A DNA stretch of 64,000 nt. Origin: Mesorhizobium sp. AR07. GTDB taxonomy: Bacteria; Pseudomonadota; Alphaproteobacteria; Rhizobiales; Rhizobiaceae. Shown here piece after piece: positions 8,191 through 17,697 of the stretch. The position numbers were made by a program, and so were the translations under genes. Numbering within the stretch: position 1 is the stretch's first letter; every line of letters begins with the position of its first letter. The stretch lies in NCBI RefSeq assembly GCF_024746815.1, contig NZ_CP080525.1, positions 5,078,501 through 5,142,500 on the forward strand. The letters run 5' to 3'. The notes below the pieces were generated by a model that was not told the origin of the DNA, searched no databases, and worked only from the letters and a program-made list of their open reading frames with translations.

Positions 8191-9405
8191 TCATGCGCCG
8201 GCCTCGCCCAGCCCCAGCCCGTTGCGGACCGCATTGCGGATGGCTTGCGGGCCGAACCTTGCCCATACGGCTTGATGCGCCAGGATGCGTTGTCGCGCTC
8301 TGCGTTCGGCGTCGAGGCAAAGTCCGACAGCCATGTCGGCAAGCTCTTCATCGCTCTCCGACAGCAGCAACTCTTGGTTCTCGACAAAGCCTAGTCCTTC
8401 GGCGGCCAGCGGCGTCGCGATCACCGGCACGCCCCAGGCCATCGCCTCCAGGATCTTGATGCGCGTGCCGCCGCCTGCCGCCAGCGGGATGATGGTGAGA
8501 TGCGCCCTGGACAACAGCGGCGCCATGGTTTCGGGATCTTCGACGAGCTCCACACCAGGCAATCGCGCCAGCGCCCGCACGGCGGGCTTCGGGCTGCGCC
8601 CGGCAATAACCAGTCTTGCCGCCGGCAAAGCCTGCCGGATGCGGGGCAATATGGTGCCGGCCAACCTCTCGACGGCATCGACGTTTGGCGGATAGTCGAG
8701 ATGGCCGACGAACAGGTTGACCGGAAAGCCGTTGTCGGCCGCAGCCTCGGCGGGCAGCGTTTCGGGGATATCGCCGGCGTGAGGAATTCCGTTCGGAACG
8801 ACATCGATCGGCACCTTGTGCGGGAAAAGGGCGATCAGCCTTTCGCGATCCTCGTTCGAGCAGACCCAGATCCTGTCGACGAGGGCAAGCGCCTTGCTTT
8901 CGAGGCGCCTGATGGCAATGGCCGCGGCAAACCTGGCCGCGGCGGATCGCGCCTTGTCGGCGCGATGCAATTGCCCCGCCAGGTCGGACTCGACATTGTG
9001 CATGTCGAGGATGAGCTGTTTCGTCAGGGGTCGCAAGGGCCGCAGCAGTTTGAACAGGCCTATGCCCTCGACCATAATGCTGTCCGGGCGGAAGTCTCGA
9101 ACCAGTCTCTCCAGCCGCGCCAGGGCGGAGCGCGAAATGCGATGCTCTGCCCTTATGCGCCACCAGCCGATCGAGGCGGAGCGGGCTTCGCCTTCGATCG
9201 ATAAGGCCTCGATGCGGATATGCGGATCGATGGCTTCCACGACCTGCGGCCGCACCGATGCCAGGCAGACAGGTCCGAATGCGGCTGCCGCCACGGCATT
9301 TCGGTGGTTCCGCAGATCCGTGCCGGAGGCTGGTGGAAAGGCAGGATCGTGCGACACGACCAGCACACGCCGTTCGGCGCTTCGCGGCTCGTTTCCAAAA
9401 GGCAT
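8191..9405 (-). CDS. GT4-type glycosyltransferase
   Basis: This 404-residue protein has the two-domain GT-B layout. The N-terminal half opens with RRVLVVSHDPAFPPASGTDLRN. The C-terminal half contains NLFVGHLDYPPNVDAVERL, ARLVIAGRSPKPAV and the GGGTRIKILEAMAWGVPVIAT donor-binding segment with its conserved Glu. It would transfer a sugar from a nucleotide donor. Start: ATG at 9405 has a GGAG box nine bases upstream, better than the GTG at 9426. It is last of three leftward genes (glycoamylase-like, FAD oxidoreductase, this). Acceptor and sugar unknown. Confidence 0.85.
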   Translation of the reverse strand: MPFGNEPRSAERRVLVVSHDPAFPPASGTDLRNHRNAVAAAAFGPVCLASVRPQVVEAIDPHIRIEALSIEGEARSASIGWWRIRAEHRISRSALARLERLVRDFRPDSIMVEGIGLFKLLRPLRPLTKQLILDMHNVESDLAGQLHRADKARSAAARFAAAIAIRRLESKALALVDRIWVCSNEDRERLIALFPHKVPIDVVPNGIPHAGDIPETLPAEAAADNGFPVNLFVGHLDYPPNVDAVERLAGTILPRIRQALPAARLVIAGRSPKPAVRALARLPGVELVEDPETMAPLLSRAHLTIIPLAAGGGTRIKILEAMAWGVPVIATPLAAEGLGFVENQELLLSESDEELADMAVGLCLDAERRARQRILAHQAVWARFGPQAIRNAVRNGLGLGEAGA

Positions 9406-9526
9406 TCCAGATGGCTCCGCGATCACAAAAGCTGCTTCGACTTGTTCAGTTGAACGGTGCTTTCGTCAAGCGCTGCAATCAGCCTGGCCACGGCCGGCCA
9501 GCATGCAACCTTCTATTGTCGAACAG

Positions 9527-11050
9527 TCATCGCCTGGACCACGCCAGCCAGCGCGCCGACAGCTGCCGCCAAAACGAGGTGAACCGGGTTCGCCGGTAGG
9601 CGTCGCCGGCCATCTTTATGCCTTGTGCCTGCGTCGGAAAGGGATGGATGACATCGGCCAGCGCGTGCAATCCCATACCGGATTTGATGGCGAGCGACAC
9701 CGCATTGATCATCTCGCCGGCGTGGCTGGCGACGACCGTGGCGCCGAGGATGCGGTCGGACCCTTCCCTGACGTGGATTTTGACGAAACCTTCTTCCTCG
9801 CCGTCCATGACCGCGCGCGCGACATCGTGCATCAGCACCGTATAGGTCTTGACCGGGATGTCGTTCCGGCGCGCGTCCGCCGGATAGAGACCGACATGGG
9901 CGATTTCCGGATCGGTATAGGTGCACCACGGCACGACCAGTTCACTGAGCTTTTTTCGACCGAGAAACAGGGCGTTGTGCACGACCATGCGGGCCGTTGC
10001 CTCGGCGGTATGGGTGAATTTGTAGTCGAGGCAGACGTCGCCCGCCGCATAGATGCGCGGATTCGTGGTTCTCAGATAATCGTCGATCCTGATGCCGTTG
10101 GCGTCATATGCCACCCCGGCATTTTCCAGGTCGAGACCGTCGACATTGGGCGAGCGGCCGATGCCAGTGACGATCTCGTCGACGGAAATCGTCGTCGTGT
10201 CGCCGTCCCGCATGAGGTCGGCAAGCTTCTTGCCGCCTTCCGTCCGTACCGCCACAACCTCGGTGTTGAGGCGAACCTCGACCCCTTCGCGCGCCAGCGC
10301 ATCCGAGAGGATCTGCGCGGCGTCGCGTTCCTCGCCAGGCAGGAACATCGGGTCGCGCTGCGCCAGGATGACTTTCGCGCCCAGCAGGCAGAAGGCCTGC
10401 GCCGCCTCGCAACCGAGCGGTCCGCCGCCGACGACCAGCAGCCGTGGCGGGCATTCCGTGAGGTCGAATATGGTCTCGTTGCTGAGATAGCCGGCCTCGA
10501 CCAGCCCGGGAATTGCCGGCAGGCTTGGACGCGTGCCCGTTGCGATCAGCGCCTTCCTGAAATGCAGCGTCTTGCCCGCGACCATGACTGCGTCCCGCCC
10601 GGAAAATCGCGCTTCGCCGAAATAGAGGTCGATGCCTTCCGACGCGATGGTCGCCGCCGAATCGGCGCGGCTGATCCGCTGCCGGATCTGCCGCATGCGC
10701 GTCATTGCCCGCTGAAAGTCGACATGAAGATGCTCCGGCGTGTCGCCGCCAAAACTTTCGGCATCGCGCATATCGGCATAGAGCCTGGCCGTGCGGATGA
10801 TCGACTTCGACGGGATGCAGCCGACATTGACGCAAGCACCGCCGATCAGGTTGCGCTCGATGAGCGCGACCTTGGCGCCAAGGCCGGCCGCTTCGCGGGC
10901 GGCGGTCAGCCCGGCCGGTCCGGCGCCGATGACGACGAGGTTGTATGGACCGTCGGGCTCCGGGTTCTTCCAGTGTGGCGGATGAGCGCTCTTGATCAGC
11001 TCGATGTCGTTGCGGTCGACAGGGAAGGCGTTGGTCCGGTCACGCGCCAT
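9527..11050 (-). CDS. Pyridine nucleotide-disulfide oxidoreductase, mercuric reductase/dihydrolipoamide dehydrogenase-like
   Basis: This 507-residue FAD enzyme has NLVVIGAGPAGLTAA for FAD, the redox-active pair in GGACVNVGCIPSK, a second nucleotide-binding motif VVGGGPLGCEAA and a C-terminal dimerisation domain ending in HPFPTQAQGIKMAGD. It belongs to the class I family that includes mercuric reductase and dihydrolipoamide dehydrogenase; no extra metal-binding N-terminal domain or C-terminal Cys pair is seen, so mercury reduction is unlikely. The start at 11050 has an AAGGA box eight bases upstream and overlaps the stop of the glycoamylase-like gene, so the two are coupled. The physiological partner is unknown. 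Confidence 0.87.
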   Translation of the reverse strand: MARDRTNAFPVDRNDIELIKSAHPPHWKNPEPDGPYNLVVIGAGPAGLTAAREAAGLGAKVALIERNLIGGACVNVGCIPSKSIIRTARLYADMRDAESFGGDTPEHLHVDFQRAMTRMRQIRQRISRADSAATIASEGIDLYFGEARFSGRDAVMVAGKTLHFRKALIATGTRPSLPAIPGLVEAGYLSNETIFDLTECPPRLLVVGGGPLGCEAAQAFCLLGAKVILAQRDPMFLPGEERDAAQILSDALAREGVEVRLNTEVVAVRTEGGKKLADLMRDGDTTTISVDEIVTGIGRSPNVDGLDLENAGVAYDANGIRIDDYLRTTNPRIYAAGDVCLDYKFTHTAEATARMVVHNALFLGRKKLSELVVPWCTYTDPEIAHVGLYPADARRNDIPVKTYTVLMHDVARAVMDGEEEGFVKIHVREGSDRILGATVVASHAGEMINAVSLAIKSGMGLHALADVIHPFPTQAQGIKMAGDAYRRTRFTSFWRQLSARWLAWSRR

Positions 11051-12371
11051 CGCCGCCATCCTTCGACAGCCATCCACCCGTGAAGCCCGCCTTGCTCAGG
11101 CCGCGGCGGATGTGCTGGTTGGACCGCATCAGCTTCCAGATCATGCGTGATCGGTGGTTCTCGATCATCATCACCACGATACCCTGGTCCAGTCCGTAAT
11201 GGCCTTCCGACACCCAGCCGTGCCGGCCGAATTTTCGCCGGTTCGCCAATGTCGGATTGAAGCCGCTCGGCAGCCGGAAATTGTCGATCACTTCGGGGTA
11301 GCGATCCCCGAGATGGCGCAGCGCCGCGAGACAAATGTCCGGCGCGAAAGGCAGCGACGCCGGATAGGACCATGGGGCGATCGTCCCGTCATCCGGCCCG
11401 AAAGGCGCACCGCGCGCGGCATAGCCGGAAAACCGGTGCGGCCGTCGCTCCACCCTGGCACGGAAGCCGCCCGGCCCGTCGCCCGCCGAAAGCCCCCACA
11501 AATTCTCTCCATAGCCGTCAAAGCTATAGGGATTGTGGCGTGCATAGTCGCGGTGAAGGTAGGTCGAGCGGCGACTGTTTTCGAAATAGTCCGAATTCTT
11601 CTCGCGCATGAACGCGTCGCGGATGCCGGCGAAATCGATCCAGGCATGCGAGAACTGGTGCATGAACAGCGGGCCGCCATAGAGCACATCGTAGCCGTAG
11701 ATGTTTTCCCACTGGTAGGTCGCCGTCCAGCCGGCATAGCTGTCGTCCGAGGTCGGGCTGTCGGGCGAGGCCATCGACAGCACATAGAGGATCGTCGCCT
11801 CGTTGTAGCCCTCCCAGCCATAGTGCAGAAAGCCGCTCTTCGGCTTCCAGCCCTGCCGCAAGGTCGGCGTGCTTCCTTGCGCCCAGCGCCAGTCGACGCG
11901 GCGATAGAGCGCCTCGGCCAGTTGCCGGATTTCGCACTCGTCTTCACCGGCGTCCGAGAAATAGGCGCCCGCCACCAGCATGCCGACGACCAGCAGTGCC
12001 GTGTCCACCATCGACAGTTCGCAGCGCCAGACGCGCAGGCCGCTCCGCATGTCGAGGAAATGGTAGTAAAAACCCTTGTGGCCGGTGACCTCGTCGCCAT
12101 TGCCTTGCGGGCTGGTCCAGAAGAAACGCAGCGCCGCGAGCGTCAGCTTCACGGCCGCCTCGCGCGTCATCCAGCCGCGCTCGACCCCGATCGGATAGCA
12201 GGACAGCGCGAAGCCGACGACGGCGATGCTGGCCGGCGAATTCGGCCGCGACGTATCGGCGACCAGCCCGTTTTCCGGGTTCACATTCTCCAGGAAATAG
12301 TCAAAAGCGGCGCGCTGATAGCGGTCCAGAAGCTCGTCGTCGGACAGCGCGGCGGGTTCGGCTCTAAGCAA
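11040..12371 (-). CDS. Glycoamylase-like protein (PF10091 type; possible beta-1,2-glucan hydrolase)
   Basis: This protein of about 443 residues has the look of the putative glucoamylase family: FDYFLENVNPENGLVADTSR near the start, GFYYHFLDMRSG, SMVDTALLVVGML, then YGWEGYNEATILYVLSM and the C-terminal GHYGLDQGIVVMMIENHRS. The family forms an alpha/alpha-six barrel, and members related to GH144 cut beta-1,2-glucan, a polymer rhizobia make in cyclic form. No signal peptide is visible, which argues for cytoplasmic action. The start is uncertain: TTG at 12371 has a GGAG box ten bases upstream, TTG at 12380 does not. First gene of a three-gene leftward group. Confidence 0.75.
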   Translation of the reverse strand: MLRAEPAALSDDELLDRYQRAAFDYFLENVNPENGLVADTSRPNSPASIAVVGFALSCYPIGVERGWMTREAAVKLTLAALRFFWTSPQGNGDEVTGHKGFYYHFLDMRSGLRVWRCELSMVDTALLVVGMLVAGAYFSDAGEDECEIRQLAEALYRRVDWRWAQGSTPTLRQGWKPKSGFLHYGWEGYNEATILYVLSMASPDSPTSDDSYAGWTATYQWENIYGYDVLYGGPLFMHQFSHAWIDFAGIRDAFMREKNSDYFENSRRSTYLHRDYARHNPYSFDGYGENLWGLSAGDGPGGFRARVERRPHRFSGYAARGAPFGPDDGTIAPWSYPASLPFAPDICLAALRHLGDRYPEVIDNFRLPSGFNPTLANRRKFGRHGWVSEGHYGLDQGIVVMMIENHRSRMIWKLMRSNQHIRRGLSKAGFTGGWLSKDGGDGA

Positions 12372-12701
12372 ACGATGCAAACTCCAGCCTGATAACCGAA
12401 ACCGTCCGCCGCACGGCGATGACGAGCCGCCGGCGGCTTATGGCGCATGCCGAACTTTCACTCCGTGTCATGGCTTTCCTGCATACTCCACCTGCATCAT
12501 CGTCGATTCGAGCGTTGGCAACTATACGCATGTCCCGCTTCGTTCGTTGCCCGTCACGCAGAATTGTAGTTACAACCGCCCGACGAGGGGGATGTTTTGA
12601 CTTGGCCAGTCGGCGGCGCGGCTGCCCCACCACCAGAGGTCACCACCAGGCACATTCAAGTTGGCATCCAAGCCGATCGTCCGGGCCGATCCCGGCCGGT
12701 A
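12372..12701. other. Intergenic region upstream of glycoamylase-like gene
   Basis: No convincing gene. Several overlapping short reading frames here are arginine-rich and not protein-like. The one structured feature I see is TTGTA-GT-TACAA at 12564-12575, a perfect inverted repeat about 190 bp ahead of the glycoamylase-like start, which could be a regulator site. The region presumably holds the promoter of the leftward three-gene group. Confidence 0.5.
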
Positions 12702-13511
12702 TTATATCGGATTTCCCTCGAGCTCTCTGCGCAATGTTTCCACCATCGCCACCAGCGCCGGTCCGATTTCGGCATGCGCGCGGTCCTCGGTGATGATCTC
12801 GCCGATGCCGCCGCAGGTGATGGCGACCAGCGGCGAGCCGTCGCGCGGGCGGAACGGCACGCCGACCGCATGGATGTAGCTGTGCCAGGCACCGAACGAC
12901 GTCACATAGCCGAACCGTGCATACTGGGCGATCGCGTCGGTGAAGGCCGCTTCTATCGTCTTGATGCTTTCCGGCTCTGCTGCCTGCAACGCTCGCAGAA
13001 GATTGGCGCGCTCCTCGGGCGAAAGAGCCGCCACATAGGCCAGTCCCATCGATGTCTTCCAGATCGGCAGGTAGGAGCCTGGATTGAGCCGCAGCGTGAC
13101 AAGGCTCTCCGACCGGCAATTGGCCAGGTAGACCATGTTGAGGCTGTCGCGCGTGCCAAGCGCCACCGCCGCCCCGGTGAGGTCGGCCAGCGGCTGCATC
13201 AGCGGCCGGGCGACGTGAACGACGGCGCTGGAGCTGAGCGCCGAATAGCCGAGCGCCACGGTGGCCGGCCCCAGGCTGTAGCGGCCGAGATCCTTGTCAT
13301 ACAGGAGGTAGCCGAGCGCGCTCAGCGTATAGGTGATGCGCGACACCGTCGCCTTCGGCAGGCCGGTGCGGGCGATGATGTCCTGGTTGCCGAGCGAGGC
13401 ATCGCCCGGCCTGAAGGCGCGCAGGATGCCAAGCCCGCGCACCAGCGACGACGAAAGCTGCGCGCCTTCGCCCTCAAGCTCCGTCTCGTCCTTGGTCGCT
13501 CGCTTGCGCAC
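12702..13511 (-). CDS. IclR-family transcriptional regulator
   Basis: This 269-residue regulator has a winged helix-turn-helix (LGILRAFRPGDASLGNQDIIARTGLPKATVSRITYTLSALGYL, about residues 27-69) and an IclR effector domain that includes YLANCRSESLVTLRL and the C-terminal GGIGEIITEDRAHAEIGPALVAMV. It is divergent from the ABC transporter operon at 13701. A 15-bp dyad close in form to the classical IclR site lies between them. The same dyad recurs 15 kb away before the E1 dehydrogenase operon, so the protein probably controls both. Effector unknown; family members bind small carboxylates or aromatics. Confidence 0.9.
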   Translation of the reverse strand: MRKRATKDETELEGEGAQLSSSLVRGLGILRAFRPGDASLGNQDIIARTGLPKATVSRITYTLSALGYLLYDKDLGRYSLGPATVALGYSALSSSAVVHVARPLMQPLADLTGAAVALGTRDSLNMVYLANCRSESLVTLRLNPGSYLPIWKTSMGLAYVAALSPEERANLLRALQAAEPESIKTIEAAFTDAIAQYARFGYVTSFGAWHSYIHAVGVPFRPRDGSPLVAITCGGIGEIITEDRAHAEIGPALVAMVETLRRELEGNPI

Positions 13512-13580
13512 GCTCCGGGTCTTTCTGGCGACGGTGTCCGCCTGTCAGGCCGGTGCCGCCGGCGCGGTCTGATCGAAAAA

Positions 13581-13595
13581 TGAAATTAAATTCCA
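13581..13595. promoter_or_regulatory. Candidate IclR operator, copy 1
   Basis: TGAAATTAAATTCCA reads TGGAATTTAATTTCA on the other strand. It is an imperfect dyad with the outline of the known E. coli IclR site (TGGAAAT-N-ATTTCCA). It lies 70 bp ahead of iclR and about 105 bp ahead of the first permease gene. It differs only at the central base from the copy at 28683-28697. Confidence 0.65.
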
Positions 13596-13700
13596 TTTAT
13601 ATTGACAGCGGCTTTCCCGGACTGTCAATATGCCCGCATCGGTGGCATGTCCCAGCGCCTTGTGCCATCCTACGAAGCCCGTCCTTGTGAAGGTAGCCAC

Positions 13701-14714
13701 GTGTCCCGCTATATTTTGCGCCGGCTTATCGCGATGCCGTTTCTGGTGCTCGGCATCGTCACCATCGCCTTCCTGATCACCACGGTGACCAAGGGCGATC
13801 CGCTGACCGCCATCGTCGCCGAACAGCAGATGAGCAATCCCGAAGTGGTTGCCGCCGCCAAGGCGCGCTGGGGCTTGGATCGTCCGTTGCCGGAGCGCTA
13901 TATGATATATCTTGGCAATCTTTTGAGCGGCGATCTCGGCACCTCGTTCATCACCAAGCGCAATGTCGGAACCGACATCCTCTACCGGTTGCCGGCAACG
14001 CTCGAGCTGGTCGTCGCCGCGATGATCTTCGGCACCACGCTCGGCATCGTGCTTGGCGTGCTGGCCGCCTATTTCCGCAACAGCCTGATCGACCACGGCG
14101 CGCGGCTGTTCGCTCTGTTCGGCTCGTCGTTGCCGGTGTTCTGGTCGGGTCTCGGCCTGCTGTTCATCTTCTCCGTCTTGCTGAACTGGCTGCCGGGACC
14201 GGGCCGTCTCGATGCCCGCCTGGCGCTGCCGCCCGGAATCACCGGCTTGCTCACCATCGATTCGCTGCTGGCCGGCAATCTCACCGTCTTCAAGGACGCG
14301 CTCTGGCACCTGCTGCTGCCGGCCTTCGTGCTCGGCTGGACGGTTTCGGGAACCATATCGCGGCTGGTGCGCGCCAACATGCTGGACGTGATGAGCCGCG
14401 AGTTCGTGCTGACCGCGCGCGCCAAGGGGGCGAGCGAGTTCCGCGTCGTCATCGTGCACGCGCTGCGCAACACCATGGTGCCGACCTTGACCGTCATCGG
14501 CTATTCCTTCGCCTATCTGATCACCGGCGCGGTGCTGACCGAGACCATCTTCTCCTGGCCGGGCATGGGCTCTTACGCCGTCGAGGCGGCACGCGCGCTC
14601 GACTTCCCGGCGATCATCGGCGTCACCATCGTCGGCGGCCTGGCTTTCCTGGTCACCAATCTCATCACCGACATACTCTATGTCGTCGCCAACCCGCGCG
14701 TGAGATTGAGCTGA
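13701..14714 (+). CDS. ABC transporter permease, DppB/OppB type
   Basis: This 337-residue inner-membrane protein has one N-terminal membrane helix (ILRRLIAMPFLVLGIVTIAFLIT), a periplasmic loop and a five-helix permease core. The core contains the EAA-like loop MSREFVLTARAKGASEFRVVIVHALRN that contacts the ATPase. It is half of the channel for a peptide, opine or nickel-type substrate. I chose the GTG at 13701 (VSRYILRRL) because an AAGG box precedes it and family members begin with this motif; an in-frame ATG lies upstream. It overlaps the next permease gene by one base. No binding protein gene is adjacent. Confidence 0.9.
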   Translation: MSRYILRRLIAMPFLVLGIVTIAFLITTVTKGDPLTAIVAEQQMSNPEVVAAAKARWGLDRPLPERYMIYLGNLLSGDLGTSFITKRNVGTDILYRLPATLELVVAAMIFGTTLGIVLGVLAAYFRNSLIDHGARLFALFGSSLPVFWSGLGLLFIFSVLLNWLPGPGRLDARLALPPGITGLLTIDSLLAGNLTVFKDALWHLLLPAFVLGWTVSGTISRLVRANMLDVMSREFVLTARAKGASEFRVVIVHALRNTMVPTLTVIGYSFAYLITGAVLTETIFSWPGMGSYAVEAARALDFPAIIGVTIVGGLAFLVTNLITDILYVVANPRVRLS

Positions 14715-15556
14715 TGACAGCCGTCGTCACCAAGTCTCGCTCCTCTACGGTCCCGGAATGGCTGACCGCGCCGTTGGTCATCGGCACCGTCGTCATCCTG
14801 TTCTGGCTGTTCATGACCGTGTTCGCCAACCTGGTCGTGCAGTTCGATCCGCTCGAAATGGTGGCGCGACGCTTGCAGCCGCCGAGCTGGGCGCATTGGT
14901 TGGGTACCGATGCGCTCGGCCGCGATGTTCTGAGCCGCACCTTGCACGGGGCGGCGCATTCGCTGCCGATCGCGGTTCTGGTCGTCGTCTCGGCGGTGGT
15001 CATCGGCTCGCTGCTCGGGGCGATTTCCGGCTTCGTCGGCGGCCTGACCGGTGCGGCGATCATGCGGCTGGTCGACGTCACCCTGTCCTTCCCGCCAATG
15101 CTGCTGGCCATGGCCGTCGCGGCCTCGCTCGGGCCGGGCCTCGGCAACGCCGCCATCGCCATGGTGCTGGTGTGGTGGCCTGTCTACGCCCGGCTGATGC
15201 GGGCGCAGGTGCTGGAGGTCAAGGAGCGCGAGCATGTCGAGGCGGCGATCGCCGCCGGCGCCAGGCCGCGTCGCGTGCTGTTCACGCACATCTTGCCGCT
15301 CTGCTGGACCCCGGTTCTGATTAGCGCCACGATGGATCTCGGACAGGTCGTGCTGCTCGCCGCGTCGCTGAGCTTCATCGGTCTCGGCGCCACGCCGCCG
15401 ACGCCCGAATGGGGCTCGATGATCTCGGACGGCGCCGTCCATTTCTATCAGTGGTGGATCGCCTTCGGTCCCGGCGTCGCCATCCTCACCATCGTGCTCG
15501 GCTTCAATTTCATCGGCGACGGCTTGCGCGACATTCTCGATCCAAGGTCGGACTAG
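14714..15556 (+). CDS. ABC transporter permease, DppC/OppC type
   Basis: This 280-residue second permease has an N-terminal helix (PLVIGTVVILFWLFMTVFANLVV), the WLGTDALGRDVLSRTLHGA motif typical of DppC proteins and the EAA-like loop MRAQVLEVKEREHVEAAIAAGARPRRV. It pairs with the preceding DppB-type protein to form the membrane channel. Start ATG overlaps the upstream stop (TGATG). It is followed after three bases by the first ATPase gene. Confidence 0.92.
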   Translation: MTAVVTKSRSSTVPEWLTAPLVIGTVVILFWLFMTVFANLVVQFDPLEMVARRLQPPSWAHWLGTDALGRDVLSRTLHGAAHSLPIAVLVVVSAVVIGSLLGAISGFVGGLTGAAIMRLVDVTLSFPPMLLAMAVAASLGPGLGNAAIAMVLVWWPVYARLMRAQVLEVKEREHVEAAIAAGARPRRVLFTHILPLCWTPVLISATMDLGQVVLLAASLSFIGLGATPPTPEWGSMISDGAVHFYQWWIAFGPGVAILTIVLGFNFIGDGLRDILDPRSD

Positions 15557-15559
15557 GCG

Positions 15560-16633
15560 ATGAGCGCACAATTATCTCCGCGCTCCGGCGCAACCGACAA
15601 GGCAGCCGAGCGCGAGCCGCTGCTGTCCATACGCGGGCTGCGGGTCGGCTTCCGGCGGGCGGGCAGTCAGTTCGAGGCGGTGCGTGGCATCGATCTCGAC
15701 GTCGCCAAGGGCGAGGTGGTCGGCATTGTCGGCGAGTCCGGTTCCGGCAAATCCGTCGGCATGCTCGCCGCGCTCGGTCTGACCTCCAAGAACGCGGTGG
15801 TCACCGGTTCTGTACGTTTCAACGGCGACGAACTGGTCGGCAAATCATCGCGCGAGATGCGCAAGATCAGGGGCGCGCGCATCGCCATGATCTTCCAGGA
15901 TCCGCTGTCCTCGCTGAACCCGGTGATGACCGTCGGCGCCCAGATCGCCGAGGCGGTCAGGCTGCATCAGCGCGTCACCCGCAAGCAGGCCATGGCGCGC
16001 GCGGTGGAACTGCTCGCTTTGGTGGCGATCCCGCAACCGGAGCGCCGGGTCAACCAGTATCCGCATGAGTTCTCCGGCGGCATGCGCCAGCGTGCTGTCA
16101 TCGCCATGGCGGTCGCCAACGACCCCGACCTGTTGATCGCCGATGAGCCGACCACGGCACTCGACGTCACCGTGCAGGCGCAGATCCTGGCGGTGCTGCG
16201 CTCGCTGCAGGAACGGCTCGGCCTTGGCCTGGTGCTGATCACCCATGATCTCGGCGTCGTCGCCGGTCATGCCGACCGCGTCGCGGTGGTCTATTCCGGT
16301 CGTGTCGTCGAGCAGGCGGGTGTGTCCGAGCTGTTCGCCGATCCGCGCCATCCCTATACGCGCGGTCTCATCGCCTCGATCCCCAATCTCGAGGAAAGCC
16401 GCGAGCGGCTGTTCTCGATCGATGGGTCGCCGCCCGCGCTTGGCCGCTTGCCGGGCGGCTGCGCCTTCCATCCACGCTGCATCTATTCCGAGGCACGCTG
16501 CCGGACCGAAGACCCGCCGCTGCGCGACATTGGCGGCCGGTTCTCGGCCTGCCATTTCGCGACGACCTTGCCGCCCTTCCACAGCGCCTCGCTGGCGGCG
16601 GCAAGCCTGGACAGTGGAAACGTGGCCCCATGA
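15560..16633 (+). CDS. ABC transporter ATP-binding protein, DppD type
   Basis: This 357-residue ATPase has Walker A GESGSGKS, signature FSGGMRQR, Walker B LLIADEPTTALD and the C-terminal oligopeptide/dipeptide extension with the Cys cluster CAFHPRCIYSEARC that can hold an iron-sulfur cluster in this family. It powers the neighbouring permeases on the cytoplasmic side. It overlaps the next ATPase gene by four bases. Confidence 0.93.
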   Translation: MSAQLSPRSGATDKAAEREPLLSIRGLRVGFRRAGSQFEAVRGIDLDVAKGEVVGIVGESGSGKSVGMLAALGLTSKNAVVTGSVRFNGDELVGKSSREMRKIRGARIAMIFQDPLSSLNPVMTVGAQIAEAVRLHQRVTRKQAMARAVELLALVAIPQPERRVNQYPHEFSGGMRQRAVIAMAVANDPDLLIADEPTTALDVTVQAQILAVLRSLQERLGLGLVLITHDLGVVAGHADRVAVVYSGRVVEQAGVSELFADPRHPYTRGLIASIPNLEESRERLFSIDGSPPALGRLPGGCAFHPRCIYSEARCRTEDPPLRDIGGRFSACHFATTLPPFHSASLAAASLDSGNVAP

Positions 16634-17661
16634 GCGCAGCAGAGCAAATTCAGGCGCAAGCCACACCGGCGCCGGCACTTTCGGTCCGCCATCTGGTCAA
16701 GGATTTCCCGGTTCGCGGCGGCCTCGTCTTCGACCGCGCGGTTGCTCATGTGCGGGCGGTCGCCGATGTTTCCTTTGACGTTGCGCCCGGCGAGACATTG
16801 GGGCTGGTCGGCGAATCCGGTTGCGGCAAGTCGACCCTTGGGCGCTGCCTGATGCGGCTAATCGAGCCGACCAGCGGCGAAAGCTGGTTCCGTGGCCAGA
16901 ACCTGCTCGCCCTCAATCACGAGGATATGCGCCTGATGCGGCGCTACATCCAGCTGGTCTTCCAGGATCCCTACGGTTCGCTGCATCCGCGCATGCGCAT
17001 CGCCGACAACATCGCCGAGCCGCTGCGCATGAGCGACATGTCGGCGGCCGACCGCCGCGCCCGCGTCACCGAACTGCTCGAACTGGTGCGGCTCAATCCC
17101 GAGCATGGCAAGCGTTATCCGCATGAACTCTCGGGCGGCCAGCGCCAGCGGGTCGTCATTGCCCGCGCGCTCGCGCTTAACCCGCAAGTGGTGATCCTCG
17201 ACGAGCCGGTGTCGGCGCTCGACGTTTCGGTGCAGGCCGGCGTGCTCAACCTGCTCAAGGACATCCAGCAGTCCTTCGGCACCTCCTACCTGTTCATCGC
17301 CCATGATCTCTCGGTGGTGCGTCACATCTCGCACCAGGTCGCGGTGATGTATCTCGGCAAGATCGTCGAGATCGCGCCGGCGGCCGAACTCTATTCCAGG
17401 GCGCTGCATCCCTACACCCAGGCGCTGCTGTCGGCGGTGCCGCTCGCCAATCCCGAAAAGGAGCGCAAGCGAGAGCGGATCGTTTTGACCGGCGACGTGC
17501 CGAGCCCGCTCAACCCGCCATCCGGTTGCCGTTTCCGCACCCGCTGCTTCAAGGCGCAGGCGATCTGCGCCTCCGTCGAACCGCCGCTCGATCCGGCCGG
17601 TGGTGCGCATCGCGTCGCCTGTCATTTCCCGGAGCCCGTCAACACCTTCAGGACTGTTTGA
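16630..17661 (+). CDS. ABC transporter ATP-binding protein, DppF type
   Basis: This 343-residue partner ATPase has Walker A GESGCGKST, signature LSGGQRQR, Walker B VVILDEPVSALD and a C-terminal Cys-containing extension (CRFRTRCFKAQAIC). Its ATG overlaps the previous stop, so the four transporter genes form one coupled operon. The set lacks the periplasmic binding protein that such importers need; the nearest family 5 binding protein is at 24757-26355, under an operator of the same sequence. Confidence 0.93.
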   Translation: MSAAEQIQAQATPAPALSVRHLVKDFPVRGGLVFDRAVAHVRAVADVSFDVAPGETLGLVGESGCGKSTLGRCLMRLIEPTSGESWFRGQNLLALNHEDMRLMRRYIQLVFQDPYGSLHPRMRIADNIAEPLRMSDMSAADRRARVTELLELVRLNPEHGKRYPHELSGGQRQRVVIARALALNPQVVILDEPVSALDVSVQAGVLNLLKDIQQSFGTSYLFIAHDLSVVRHISHQVAVMYLGKIVEIAPAAELYSRALHPYTQALLSAVPLANPEKERKRERIVLTGDVPSPLNPPSGCRFRTRCFKAQAICASVEPPLDPAGGAHRVACHFPEPVNTFRTV

Positions 17662-17697
17662 CAGACCCCGCCGAATTCACCCGCGAAGGATTCCGAT

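Noticed and set aside
9527..11050. Mercuric reductase function for the disulfide reductase
   Set aside because: No heavy-metal-binding domain, no C-terminal Cys pair and no mer genes nearby.
12419..12793. 124-codon frame over the region before the glycoamylase-like gene
   Set aside because: It runs into the iclR gene on the other strand and is Arg/Pro/Ser-rich with no protein-like pattern.
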